Shown here: positions 18,377 to 27,365 of the stretch, piece after piece
Layout of the letters: every line of letters begins with the position of its first letter
Position numbering within the stretch: the first letter of the stretch is position 1
Assembly (NCBI GenBank): GCA_013289615.1
Contig: JABCZO010000012.1
Location: 47,480-111,479 of the forward strand
Length of the DNA: 64,000 nucleotides
DNA from: Gammaproteobacteria bacterium
GTDB taxonomy: Bacteria; Pseudomonadota; Gammaproteobacteria; Steroidobacterales; Steroidobacteraceae
Direction of reading: 5' to 3'
Position numbers and translations under genes: made by a program
Notes under the pieces: generated by a model
The model's input: the letters and a program-made list of their open reading frames with translations, nothing else
Databases searched by the model: none
What the model was told of the DNA's origin: nothing

Positions 18377-20290
18377 TTGCCGATCCGCTTTGCCGTTACT
18401 CACCGATACCCGATGCTCGCTGCAGCCCTGCTGCTGGGCGTTGTGCTGCCGTCGGCCCGGGCGTCCGAAAAAGCCTCGGCGCAGGGACTGATCGAGCAGG
18501 CCGCGAATTCCGCCCGGGTCGACCCCGAAGTCAGCCGACGCCAGGCCGAATCGGCGCTCGAGCTGCTGCGCCGTGACCCGAATCCGGACCTGGAAATCCG
18601 TGCGCGGCTGGTGCTGTGCGACTACTACTCGGAGCGCGACCGGGCTGCCGCCGAAGAGCAGATCGGCGCGGCGAGTGCGCTGCTGCCACAGGCGACACGC
18701 CAGGGACTGGGTGCCGGGGTGCTCAACTGCCAGGCAGAAACGCTGCAGACGATCGGGGAAAACAACCAGGCCAGTGATCTGTATGCGCAGGCGGCTGCCA
18801 TCGCCACCCAGACCCATGACGATCAGATGCTGGCCGAAGTGCTGTTCTCGAGTGGTTACCTGCGCGGTCTGCGCGGCGAGTACGCCGTCGGCCTGAGCGA
18901 GCTCCGGCGCGCACAGGCGCTGTTCGAGCAACAGCAGATGCCGCAGCACGCGCTGGCTGCGCTCGGCAGCATCGCGATCATCTACAACCGCATGGGCGAC
19001 TACGCCGAGGCCGCGCACCTGTACGAGCGCGCGCTGGAAGCTCAGCACAAAGCCGGACTGAAGCGCGAAGAGGCGGTCACGCTGCACAACCTCGGCCGCG
19101 CGCATGAGAACCTGCAGGAGTGGGACGCGGCACACGACGACTTCGCCGCCTCGCTCGAGCTGAGCAGGCAGCTCGACTACCTGCGCGGGCAGGCCTACGC
19201 GCTGCGCGGGTTGGCCACGGTCGCCAATTCGCAGGGCAACCCCAATGCCGCGATGACGCTGCTCGACCGCGCCGCCGAGGCGCAGCAGCGCACGCCGGAT
19301 ACGCGCTTGCTGGCGCAGATCGAGCTGGCTCGCGGCATCGCGCTGCATCAGCTGAAACGGCTGAAGGAGAGCGCCGCGATGCTCGAGCAGGCACTGGTGG
19401 TGTTCCGCCAGGCCGACTCGCTCGGGGAACTGGCGCCGACCTACGACGCGCTAGCGGCGGTGGACGCGGACCTGGGCGACTGGCGCAGCGCGTTCGATTA
19501 CCGCACCCTCGCCCAGACCACTGCCACACGGCTGCTGGGCGATCAGCTCGATCAGCGCTTTGCGACCCTGAAGGTAGAGTTCGACACCGCGGCGAAGGAG
19601 CAGGAAAACGAGCTGCTGACGCGCGAGAACGAAGCCAACGAGAAGGCGCTCTCGCAGCAGCTGCGGGCGGGCAAGCTGCGCACCGCGGTGGTCGTGCTCA
19701 CGGTACTGCTGGTGGCGATGCTGGTATGGCTGGCCGTGTACCAGCGGCGCAGCACGCTGCGACTGCGCGCACTGGCGATGACCGATGAACTCACCGGCGT
19801 GCCCAATCGCCGTGCCGTGCTGGCACTGCTGGCGCAGCTGCTGCGCCGCAGTGCCACCCCGACATCGATCCTCATCATGGACATCGATCATTTCAAGTCC
19901 ATCAACGATCGCCACGGCCATCTGATCGGCGACGAGACGCTGCGCTCCATGACGGCCAATCTGCGTGAGGCGGTGGCCGAGCCGGCGTTGTTCGGCCGCC
20001 TCGGCGGCGAGGAATTCGCGGTGGTGTTGCCCACGACCGACCTCGACCAGGCGATCACGATTGCCGAGCGGCTGCGCGAACGCGTCATGCGCATCGACCT
20101 GTCACGCTGGCTGGGTGATCGGCGCATCAGCGTCAGCATCGGCGTGGCGACATCGGCTCCGACCCGCGACACCATGAGCGTCATCCTGCGCCGGGCGGAC
20201 GCCGCGCTCTACGCGGCCAAGGATGCGGGCCGCAACTGCGTGCGCACCCACGCCGGCGCCGACGAGCAGATCACGCCGCGCGTCGCCTGA
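18377..20290 (+). CDS. Secreted TPR-repeat, membrane-anchored diguanylate cyclase (GGEEF)
   Basis: A 637-residue protein. It has a signal peptide (about residues 1-30), a periplasmic array of tetratricopeptide repeats to about residue 400, a coiled segment, one TM helix (about 438-455), and a C-terminal GGDEF domain. The active-site signature is RLGGEEF near residue 545 and the metal Asp lies in IMDIDHFKSIND, so it should make c-di-GMP. The usual inhibitory RxxD site is absent (AEPA in its place). A TTG at 18377 gives a basic N-terminus to the signal peptide; the ATG at 18413 would remove it. Confidence 0.85.
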   Translation: MPIRFAVTHRYPMLAAALLLGVVLPSARASEKASAQGLIEQAANSARVDPEVSRRQAESALELLRRDPNPDLEIRARLVLCDYYSERDRAAAEEQIGAASALLPQATRQGLGAGVLNCQAETLQTIGENNQASDLYAQAAAIATQTHDDQMLAEVLFSSGYLRGLRGEYAVGLSELRRAQALFEQQQMPQHALAALGSIAIIYNRMGDYAEAAHLYERALEAQHKAGLKREEAVTLHNLGRAHENLQEWDAAHDDFAASLELSRQLDYLRGQAYALRGLATVANSQGNPNAAMTLLDRAAEAQQRTPDTRLLAQIELARGIALHQLKRLKESAAMLEQALVVFRQADSLGELAPTYDALAAVDADLGDWRSAFDYRTLAQTTATRLLGDQLDQRFATLKVEFDTAAKEQENELLTRENEANEKALSQQLRAGKLRTAVVVLTVLLVAMLVWLAVYQRRSTLRLRALAMTDELTGVPNRRAVLALLAQLLRRSATPTSILIMDIDHFKSINDRHGHLIGDETLRSMTANLREAVAEPALFGRLGGEEFAVVLPTTDLDQAITIAERLRERVMRIDLSRWLGDRRISVSIGVATSAPTRDTMSVILRRADAALYAAKDAGRNCVRTHAGADEQITPRVA

Positions 20291-20314
20291 GGGGAGCCGA
20301 GAGGATCTTCGAAG

Positions 20315-20341
20315 GCGGCGCGCCCGCACCAGGCGCGCCGC
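20315..20341. terminator. Hairpin between convergent genes, possible bidirectional terminator
   Basis: A perfect 10-bp GC stem (20315-20324 with 20332-20341) and a 7-nt loop lie between the converging diguanylate cyclase and dehydratase genes. No T-run follows on either strand, so efficient intrinsic termination is uncertain. The position between two stop codons supports the call. Confidence 0.5.
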
Positions 20342-21291
20342 TACCAGGGCAGCTCGTCCAGGTCGACGTTGCCGCCGGTCAGGATGATGCCGACACGCGC
20401 ACCGCTGACTTCGAGCTGATGCGATTGCACCGCGGCGTAGGGCACCGCCGCAGAAGTCTCGACGATGATCTTGAGATGCTGCCACAGGGTGCGCATCGCC
20501 TGCACGATTGCCTCATCGCTCACCGTGACGATGGCATCGACATGACGGCGGATCAGGTCGAAGGTGCGTGCACTCAGGGCGCCGCGCAGCCCGTCGGCGA
20601 TCGTGGCCGGTTGCCGCGCCGGCGACAGCACACCGGAAGAAAATGAGCGCTGCGCGTCATCGGCACCGATCGGCTCCACCGCGACCACGCGTATCGTGGG
20701 GCGCATGGCCTTGGCGGCCACCGCCACGCCGCTCGCCAGGCCGCCGCCGCCCACCGGCAGCAGCAGCCAGTCGAGCTCGGGCACCTCCTCGAGCAGCTCG
20801 AGCCCGATCGTGCCCTGTCCGGCGATCACCCGCGGATCGTCGTAAGGGTGAACGAAGGCGGCGCCACTGTCCGCCACCAGCTGTGCGGCCAGTGCTTCAC
20901 GCGCGGCCAGCGTCGGCTCGCACAGCAGTACTTCGCCGCCAAAGCCGCGCACCGCCTCGAGCTTGGCACGTGACGAATTATCCGGCATCACGATGCGGGC
21001 GCGCACGCCGCGCAGGCGTGCGGCGCGCGCCAGCGCCGCGCCGTGATTGCCCGAGGAGTGCGTGACTACGCCGGCGCGCAACTCTCCGGCCGACAGTGCA
21101 AACACGGCGTTGGTCGCACCGCGGGCCTTGAACGCACCGCCGGCCTGGAAATTTTCGCACTTGAAGTACAGCTGCGCGCCCGCCAGTTCGTTCAGCGTCT
21201 CATTCTCGAACACCGGCGTGCGCCGGGTGCGGCCCGCGATACGCTCGCGCGCCGCCCGTATGGTCTCGAGGGTGACGTCCGGATGCTGCAT
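20341..21291 (-). CDS. Threonine/serine dehydratase or serine racemase family PLP enzyme
   Basis: A 316-residue fold-type II PLP enzyme. The PLP lysine lies in GGAFKARGATN, the phosphate loop is GGGGLASG, and SSGNHGAALARAA binds the substrate carboxylate. It has no C-terminal regulatory domain, as in catabolic dehydratases and serine racemases. Likely reactions are deamination of L-threonine or L-serine, or serine/hydroxyaspartate racemisation or elimination. The ATG at 21291 gives the family N-terminus. It diverges from the APC permease gene 36 bp away, and a second dehydratase lies beyond that permease. Confidence 0.85.
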   Translation of the reverse strand: MQHPDVTLETIRAARERIAGRTRRTPVFENETLNELAGAQLYFKCENFQAGGAFKARGATNAVFALSAGELRAGVVTHSSGNHGAALARAARLRGVRARIVMPDNSSRAKLEAVRGFGGEVLLCEPTLAAREALAAQLVADSGAAFVHPYDDPRVIAGQGTIGLELLEEVPELDWLLLPVGGGGLASGVAVAAKAMRPTIRVVAVEPIGADDAQRSFSSGVLSPARQPATIADGLRGALSARTFDLIRRHVDAIVTVSDEAIVQAMRTLWQHLKIIVETSAAVPYAAVQSHQLEVSGARVGIILTGGNVDLDELPW

Positions 21292-21327
21292 TGACCGCTC
21301 GCTCGGGGGGGCTCGAAGCATACCGAA

Positions 21328-22680
21328 ATGGACTCTGTTAGGCTTGTGCTGATGCAGGCCCCGGCTGGGCGAGAACTGAACGAAGCACGGTTGCTGCGCG
21401 CGCTCGGCGTGCGCCAGCTCGCCACGACCATCTTCAACTATACGGTCGGCAGCGGCATCTTCGTGCTGCCGGCTCTGGCCGTCGCCCGCCTGGGCGCCGC
21501 CGCTCCACTGGCCTACCTGATCTGCATGGTGGTGATGGGACTGGTACTGCTGTGCCTGGCCGAAGCCGGCAGTCGTGTGTCGGTCACCGGCGGGGTATAC
21601 GCCTACGTGGAGACCGCGCTCGGTCCGTTCGTCGGCTTCATCGCCGGCGCGGTGCTGTTCTTCGTCGGCCTGTTTGGCGGTGCCGCGGTCGCGGTACTGT
21701 TCGCACGCACCGTGATTGCGATGCTCGGGCTCGCCTGGAGCGGCTGGTACATGAGCCTGATCCTGTCCGTGGTCGCCCTGTTCACCGTGATCAACGTGCG
21801 CGGCGTGCGCAACAGCGCCCGCGCGATGGAATTCATCACCGTCGCCAAGATCGCCCCGCTGATCGGCTTTGTCGTGATTGGTTGTGCGTTCGTGCAGCGC
21901 TCCAACCTCGCATGGCAGCAGCTGCCGTCGGTGAGCAATGTGCTGGCTACCGCCGGACTGGTCATCTTTGCGTTTACCGGCATCGAGTCGGCACTGGCGC
22001 CGAGCGGTGAGGTGCGCGCCCCGTGGCGCACGGTGCCACGCGCGGCGTTCCTCGCCCTGGGGGCGGCGACCGCGCTATATCTGGCGATCCAGTGGGTCGC
22101 GCTCGGCATCGAGGGCACGCGCCTGGGCGCCGAGACCGTCACCCCACTGGCGCAGGCTGCGGGCGTATTCAGCGGCGCGCCCGGGCGCACGCTGATGATC
22201 GTCGCTGCGACCATCTCCATGCTCGGTTACCTGAGCGCAAATATCCTGTCGACGCCGCGCTCCATTTTTGCGTACGCGCGCGACGGCTTCCTGCCGGCGG
22301 CGTTATGCGCCGTGCACGAGCGTTACCGCACTCCGCACGTTGCGATCATCGTGCACGGCTGCCTGATCGCGGCGCTGGCGCTGACCGGCACCTACGAACG
22401 GCTGGCGATCTTTTCGAATCTGAACGCCTTCGTGCTCTACATGCTGTGCGCAATCGCGGTGATGGCGCTGCGGGCGCGCGATGTACACAGCGACGGCGCG
22501 CCATTCCGGATACCGGGCGGGCCGTTGGTGCCGCTCGCGGCCCTGGCTGCCAACGCCTGGCTGATGTATGCCACCGCTGCGCGCGCCGACCTGTTTGGAC
22601 TCGGCATCATCCTCGCGCTGGCACTGCTGCTGTACGCGGCGCGCCGCTGGCGCCTGCGCCAGGCCAGTCGGGCCGCATAG
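21328..22680 (+). CDS. APC-superfamily amino acid permease
   Basis: A 450-residue membrane protein with about 12 TM segments. The TM1 unwound region NYTVGSGIFVLPALA matches the APC family glycine-rich substrate site. The TM6 segment FAFTGIESALAPSGEV is also typical. It probably imports or exchanges amino acids in the cytoplasmic membrane. Its place between two PLP dehydratases, close to threonine aldolase, suggests threonine, serine or a related hydroxy amino acid as substrate. An ATG at 21328 or 21352 could start it. Confidence 0.88.
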   Translation: MDSVRLVLMQAPAGRELNEARLLRALGVRQLATTIFNYTVGSGIFVLPALAVARLGAAAPLAYLICMVVMGLVLLCLAEAGSRVSVTGGVYAYVETALGPFVGFIAGAVLFFVGLFGGAAVAVLFARTVIAMLGLAWSGWYMSLILSVVALFTVINVRGVRNSARAMEFITVAKIAPLIGFVVIGCAFVQRSNLAWQQLPSVSNVLATAGLVIFAFTGIESALAPSGEVRAPWRTVPRAAFLALGAATALYLAIQWVALGIEGTRLGAETVTPLAQAAGVFSGAPGRTLMIVAATISMLGYLSANILSTPRSIFAYARDGFLPAALCAVHERYRTPHVAIIVHGCLIAALALTGTYERLAIFSNLNAFVLYMLCAIAVMALRARDVHSDGAPFRIPGGPLVPLAALAANAWLMYATAARADLFGLGIILALALLLYAARRWRLRQASRAA

Positions 22681-22684
22681 CCCC

Positions 22685-23899
22685 TCAGGCCGGCAGGATC
22701 GTGGGGTCGAACCCGGCCGCACGAATGGCCGCGACTATGCCCTGGGCGTGTTGTGCATCCCGTGCCTCGAAGCTGAGCTCCAGTGTCGCCGACTTGGCCG
22801 GCACATTGGTTGACAGGCGGCGGTGAAATACATCCAGGATATTGCCGCCCTGATCGGCCACCGCCTGGGTCACCCTGGCGAGCGCCCCAGGCTGGTCGAA
22901 GATCGGGATGCGCAGCGTGACGATGCGCTGTTCGCGTACCAGCTCGCGCATGATCACCGAGGCCAGCAGGCGCGGATCGATATTGCCGCCCGACAGGATC
23001 AGCCCGACCTTGCGGCCGCGGTAGCGCTCCGGCTGCGCCAGCACCGCAGCGAGGCTTGCGGCCCCGGCGCCCTCGGCCACGCTCTTCTCGACGTTGAGCA
23101 GCAGTGCCACCCCGTGTTCCAGATCGTTCTCGCCGACCAGCACGATATCCTCTACCAGCGCTCGCACCACCTCGCGCGTCAGTACACCGGCGGACTTGAC
23201 GGCAATGCCTTCGGCAATCGTATTGCCGTGGCATATGGCCTGCTCGCCCTTGAGCGCCGCGGACATCGACGGATAGCTCTCGGTCTGCACGCCGATGATC
23301 CCGATGCGCGCTGACAGCGCCCTGGCTGCCACCGCGATGCCCGATATCAGCCCGCCGCCTCCGATCGGCACCACCAGCAGGTCCAGCTGCGGTAGCGCCG
23401 CCAGCATTTCCAGAGCGATCGTGCCCTGCCCCGCCATCACCGCCGGATCGTCATACGGGTGCACGAACCTGAGCCGGCGTTGCGCCATGATCTGCTGCGC
23501 ATGCTCGAAGGCCTCGCTGAGTGTGTCTCCTTGCAGTAGCACCTCCGCGCCATGCGAGCGTGTGTGCTCCACCTTGACGAACGGCGTATGACGCGGCATC
23601 ACGATGATGGCGGGAATGCCGAGCCGGTGGGCGTGGTAGGCAACGGCCTGCCCGTGATTGCCCGCGGACATGGTGCACACGCCGCGCTGCCGCTCGGCGG
23701 CCGACAGCTGCAGCAGGCAGTTGAGCGCACCGCGCTCCTTGAACGAGGCCGTGAACTGCAGATTCTCGAATTTGATGTAGAGCTCTGCCCCGGTCAGCTT
23801 CGAGAGCGTACGCGAAGGCAGGCACGGGGTAGCGTGGAGCTGGTCGGCGATCCGGTCGTGCGCCGCACGCACATCTTCAAGCGAAATGCACAGGCTCAT
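22685..23899 (-). CDS. ilvA: Threonine ammonia-lyase with C-terminal ACT domain
   Basis: A 404-residue fold-type II PLP enzyme. The PLP lysine lies in TASFKERGALN, with SAGNHGQAVAYHA and the phosphate loop GGGGLISG. The last ~80 residues (RIVTLRIPIFDQPGALARV onward) form an ACT domain, which in this family mediates allosteric control by isoleucine or other amino acids. The product is 2-oxobutanoate. The ATG at 23899 starts the family similarity (ISLEDVRAAHDRI). It converges on the permease (4-bp gap). Whether it is biosynthetic or catabolic cannot be told. Confidence 0.9.
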   Translation of the reverse strand: MSLCISLEDVRAAHDRIADQLHATPCLPSRTLSKLTGAELYIKFENLQFTASFKERGALNCLLQLSAAERQRGVCTMSAGNHGQAVAYHAHRLGIPAIIVMPRHTPFVKVEHTRSHGAEVLLQGDTLSEAFEHAQQIMAQRRLRFVHPYDDPAVMAGQGTIALEMLAALPQLDLLVVPIGGGGLISGIAVAARALSARIGIIGVQTESYPSMSAALKGEQAICHGNTIAEGIAVKSAGVLTREVVRALVEDIVLVGENDLEHGVALLLNVEKSVAEGAGAASLAAVLAQPERYRGRKVGLILSGGNIDPRLLASVIMRELVREQRIVTLRIPIFDQPGALARVTQAVADQGGNILDVFHRRLSTNVPAKSATLELSFEARDAQHAQGIVAAIRAAGFDPTILPA

Positions 23900-23957
23900 G
23901 GCCGGGCGATTGTCGCCCAAAGCCGCCGGCAGCGCTCTGTAAAAGAGAAGCCTTCGA

Positions 23958-24587
23958 CTAGGGCCCCAGCGCCTGCAGATAGGTCGCCACGGCCTCCATG
24001 TCGTTGAGCTGCAGGCCACGCGCCACGCCGTGCATCACCGCCACGTTTCGCATGTTGTTCTGGAATGAGCGCAATTGCTTCATCACATACTGCACGTGCT
24101 GGCCCGCGAGCCGGGGAAAGTCGTCGGTACCGGCAGCCGCAGCGCCATGGCAGCCGCCGCACGGCGGTATGCCGGCGGCCGAATCGCCGTTCTGATAGAT
24201 GTCCTTGCCGCGCGTAATCAGTGCGGCGCCGCCGGTCGGGCCTGCAATCGGGGTTTGGCGGCTGTAGTAATCGGCGAGCGAGGTCATCAGCTCCTCGTTG
24301 AGCGGCGCGGCCATACCCCACATATATCCGAGTGCATCCGGATCGCCGCGGGTCTGCGCCTTGAACGCCTGCAACTGCGCCACCAGGTACTTGGCATGCT
24401 GGCCCGCGAGCACCGGAAATTTCGGCGATAGGCTATGGCCCTGCGGTCCGTGGCAGGTCGCGCAGGTGCCGACCGCGACGCGCTGGGCCGCGATGCGCGC
24501 TGCGGCATCGATATCGTCGGCATGCGCCAGTCCCAGCCCTAGCCCCAGTACCATCGTGCCGCTCAGGCTGACGAGACGTCTCTTCAT
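23958..24587 (-). CDS. Periplasmic diheme cytochrome c, c4 type (Cyc1-like)
   Basis: A 209-residue protein with a signal peptide (cleavage after AHA, residue 23) and two class I cytochrome c lobes. The heme motifs are C42-AT-C-H46 and C143-GG-C-H147. Each lobe has the c4-type PxLAGQH.xY sequence and a downstream Met that can serve as axial ligand. A GGAAG ribosome site precedes the ATG at 24587. It lies 17 bp after the Cyc2-like cytochrome-porin on the same strand. c4 cytochromes carry electrons in the periplasm to terminal oxidases, so it is the likely acceptor from its neighbour. Confidence 0.92.
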   Translation of the reverse strand: MKRRLVSLSGTMVLGLGLGLAHADDIDAAARIAAQRVAVGTCATCHGPQGHSLSPKFPVLAGQHAKYLVAQLQAFKAQTRGDPDALGYMWGMAAPLNEELMTSLADYYSRQTPIAGPTGGAALITRGKDIYQNGDSAAGIPPCGGCHGAAAAGTDDFPRLAGQHVQYVMKQLRSFQNNMRNVAVMHGVARGLQLNDMEAVATYLQALGP

Positions 24588-24604
24588 GGTTGTCGCTTCC
24601 ATTG

Positions 24605-26023
24605 TCAGAACGTCAGCCACAACAGTAGATAGGTCGAGCCGTTGGCCGACGCGTTGCGGCCGAAGCCATCGTAGTTGTTGTCGCCGCCGTTGAATTGCGT
24701 GTACGTGGTGTACTGCAGGGACAGTTTGGTGTTGAGCCACGGCAGGTAATTCAGCTCTGCGATCCAGCCCTTGGTGTCCGGGCTGCCATTCGCGCTGGTG
24801 ATCACGCCGGGCGCCGGTCCAGCCGGATACAGGCCGGAGTCGACACTGCCGGTGGTGGAAAAGTGTGTGATCGCTGCTCCCAGTTTGCGGTGGTAATAAT
24901 AGGTGCCGGTCACGCGAATGGTCGTCAGGTCGTCACTCGGATTGGTGACGGCTCCGGCCGCAAAACTGGCAGCCAGCCGCATCGACTCGTGAATGCGTGT
25001 GCCGGCCAGAGAGAACAGGTGCTCGTCGCCGACGAACTGGTACTGAAAATCTTCGGCGACGTCCCTGAATTCGTTCACCGGACCGCTCAGTGCCGCTGGA
25101 GTGCCGACACTGCCGCCGCCGGGCAGCAGCTTGAAGTTCGCCCCGTAGACGCCTACCTCCAGATTGTGCCGGCCCCACTGGTATTCATACGCTACCCGTC
25201 CGTACGGCGCCACGCCGCTGATGACATTGGAGGTGGTGCCGTCGAGCGGTCCGGCCGCCCCGGTGATCGGATTGGCCGCGCCCTGCTTTGCCGACCGGTA
25301 GACGCCGAGTTCGCCGTAGAGGGCTTCATTCCACATGACGTAGGCACTGATTCCGGCCACATCCTGCGCCAGCCCGCCATCGATCTCGGTGCCCGCCAGC
25401 GGCGACACGCCGGCGTTGGTTGAGGCATAGGGATAGCCCCAGGCCGGGGTACTGTTCCAGAGATCCTGAACGGTCGGATTATTGTTGACGCTGACGCCAT
25501 AGATCAGGCTGCGCTCGTGCTCCAGCACCACACTGTTGGCATAGCGCAGATCGGTGTTGTCGATGCCGATCGTGCCCGAGTCATTGCCGTAGGTGAGCTG
25601 AATCATGGCACCCACGTGGGGCGCGACCTTGCCCGCATAGAAAAGACTGATCTGCTGCGGGAAGCCCACCGTGCTGGTCTGCGATTTTCCGGGGCCACCG
25701 GTACCGTCCGGAAGCGGCGAGTTCAGCCAGGTCTGCGACACCTGCACCATCGCCGCCAGCGGTGGCAGCGTTGCCAGGGACAACAGTTCCTGCTTGGTGG
25801 CATCGATGTCGCGCACCTGTTTGAGGTTGTCGAGCGTGAAAGCATTGGCCTTGAATACCCGCCCAAAATGGGTGAGTTCCGGGAACACCGTATGGCAGGC
25901 CTCGCAGGCCATGCCGGTCTGGCGAGCGAAACTCGGCACCGCCTTCGCCACTGGCGCCGCCAGACCCAGACCGAGGAGCAGCAGGAGGATCCAGGCGCCG
26001 CGTATCCATTGCGCGTGTTGCAT
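24605..26023 (-). CDS. Cyc2-like outer-membrane monoheme cytochrome-porin fusion
   Basis: A 472-residue protein. A signal peptide (1-28, AKA site) is followed at once by one heme motif, C40-EA-C-H44, inside AVPSFARQTGMACEACH and then TVFPEL. This matches the conserved N-terminal pattern recalled for Cyc2 iron oxidases (A-x-P-x-FARQTG-x-x-C-x-x-CH-x-x-x-P-x-L). The other ~400 residues look like a beta barrel: alternating strands, Gly and aromatic rich, ending in LLLWLTF with the C-terminal Phe of outer-membrane proteins. Cyc2 proteins take electrons from Fe(II) at the cell surface. The diheme c4 gene downstream supports an electron-transfer role. Iron as substrate is inference. Confidence 0.85.
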   Translation of the reverse strand: MQHAQWIRGAWILLLLLGLGLAAPVAKAVPSFARQTGMACEACHTVFPELTHFGRVFKANAFTLDNLKQVRDIDATKQELLSLATLPPLAAMVQVSQTWLNSPLPDGTGGPGKSQTSTVGFPQQISLFYAGKVAPHVGAMIQLTYGNDSGTIGIDNTDLRYANSVVLEHERSLIYGVSVNNNPTVQDLWNSTPAWGYPYASTNAGVSPLAGTEIDGGLAQDVAGISAYVMWNEALYGELGVYRSAKQGAANPITGAAGPLDGTTSNVISGVAPYGRVAYEYQWGRHNLEVGVYGANFKLLPGGGSVGTPAALSGPVNEFRDVAEDFQYQFVGDEHLFSLAGTRIHESMRLAASFAAGAVTNPSDDLTTIRVTGTYYYHRKLGAAITHFSTTGSVDSGLYPAGPAPGVITSANGSPDTKGWIAELNYLPWLNTKLSLQYTTYTQFNGGDNNYDGFGRNASANGSTYLLLWLTF

Positions 26024-26193
26024 AAGTCTGACGGCTCAGTGAGTTAGTTATTAGGGCCCCTGATCGGAGTGCCACTTTGAACGGAGTCCAATGTGCACTG
26101 CGACGCAAGCTGCACAGGATGAGTATCGGGAAATCGTTCGTCTGTACGCTAGCGCACCAAACTAAACCGCTTTTTCCCCAAGCCTGCGGCGAG

Positions 26194-27216
26194 TCAGATC
26201 TCGCTCACCGAGCGGCGGCCGCCGCCGGTTTTCTCGAAGATCTGCTGGCGGTGATAGTCCAGATAGATGCGCTGCTCGGGCGTGAATGGGCGCGCCGCAG
26301 CGGGCTGCTCCAGACCCCAGGCCCTGCGCACGTAGGGATTCAGATGGCGCGAGACCAGCAGCGTGCCGTCGTCGGCGAAGGAGATGTGTCCACGATCGAA
26401 CAGATGACAGATATGCGGCGACAGCAGCAGGCCGTTGGCCCCGTCGAGCTTGTCGCGATCGTCCGCGTCCTTCCAGGGCTTGATGTGGGTTGCCTGTAGG
26501 TAGCGGCGATCCATGATGCCGGTCACGCGACACGCGGTCTCGATACGCTCCAGGCGGTCGCGGAAAATGCCCTGCCCGACGCGGGCGCTGATCAGCTCGC
26601 GCCGGTCCCGGGGCCCGATGTCGGCTCGCTGCCAGATGTGTTCCTCGATCGCCCTCTGGGCCAGCTTGCCATCCATTTCCATGCCGATGCGGGTTTCACA
26701 GGCCTGCACCTGGCCTTTCAGAAGCCGGCGCAGTGCCTCGGCCATCGGCGCTGGGATCTCGGCGAGGTAGACGTTTTGATTCGCCTCACCGCTGGAGCGC
26801 AGCGGTGACTGTCGGGCGGGCAGCAGCGGCCTGATCTCGGCCACGTGGTCCTTCGGGCGCAACGGCAGCGCCAGGTCCAGGAAACGAATCGGAATCAGCC
26901 AGCCCTCATCCATCGGCGCTGACGGCGCCGGGTCGCCGGATGGCACCGGCATCGGCGCGCTGCGGGCGCGCTCCAGAGCGAAGCCAAGGGCGGCGATCGT
27001 CCCCGCCGCGCACGAGAACACGATGTCGCCAGGGGCCACCCGGGTCATGTTATGGCGCGATTGGTTTCGCGAGCTGTTCCCGCGCCTCTTCGCCAGCCAC
27101 AGGTAGCTGCCATCGACCTGCGCACGATCACTATCCGCGTGATTGACCCACCAGTGCCGCAGCAGCGGCTTCTCGTCCACCTGCAGGGGAACACCGCCTG
27201 AAGACTTGTTCTTCAT
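26194..27216 (-). CDS. HNH endonuclease-like protein with unassigned N-terminal domain
   Basis: A 340-residue protein. The C-terminal third carries an HNH-type nuclease motif: C229, LQATHIKPWKDADD with H244, then N261 and H268 in DGANGLLLSPHICHLFD, and RGHISF. This layout matches HNH modules of putative restriction enzymes. The N-terminal ~150 residues (WWVNHADSD, SYLWLAKRR, VAPGDIVFSCAAGTIAALGFAL) resemble EVE/PUA-like modules that read modified bases, but this is inference. No methyltransferase lies nearby, so a modification-dependent (type IV) restriction role is plausible. It has no clear operon partner. Confidence 0.75.
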   Translation of the reverse strand: MKNKSSGGVPLQVDEKPLLRHWWVNHADSDRAQVDGSYLWLAKRRGNSSRNQSRHNMTRVAPGDIVFSCAAGTIAALGFALERARSAPMPVPSGDPAPSAPMDEGWLIPIRFLDLALPLRPKDHVAEIRPLLPARQSPLRSSGEANQNVYLAEIPAPMAEALRRLLKGQVQACETRIGMEMDGKLAQRAIEEHIWQRADIGPRDRRELISARVGQGIFRDRLERIETACRVTGIMDRRYLQATHIKPWKDADDRDKLDGANGLLLSPHICHLFDRGHISFADDGTLLVSRHLNPYVRRAWGLEQPAAARPFTPEQRIYLDYHRQQIFEKTGGGRRSVSEI

Positions 27217-27365
27217 GGTTCACAGCGCAGCATCGTATCGGCACCGATGATGCCTGCGATCGCCGTTGCATGAAAGGCCCTTGCGCCGCCTGTCGGATAA
27301 GCCGCACGCCATCTTGCGGCCTGCACGAAGGCGCGGGCAGCGGTGCTAACGCCTATGCTGAAAGC

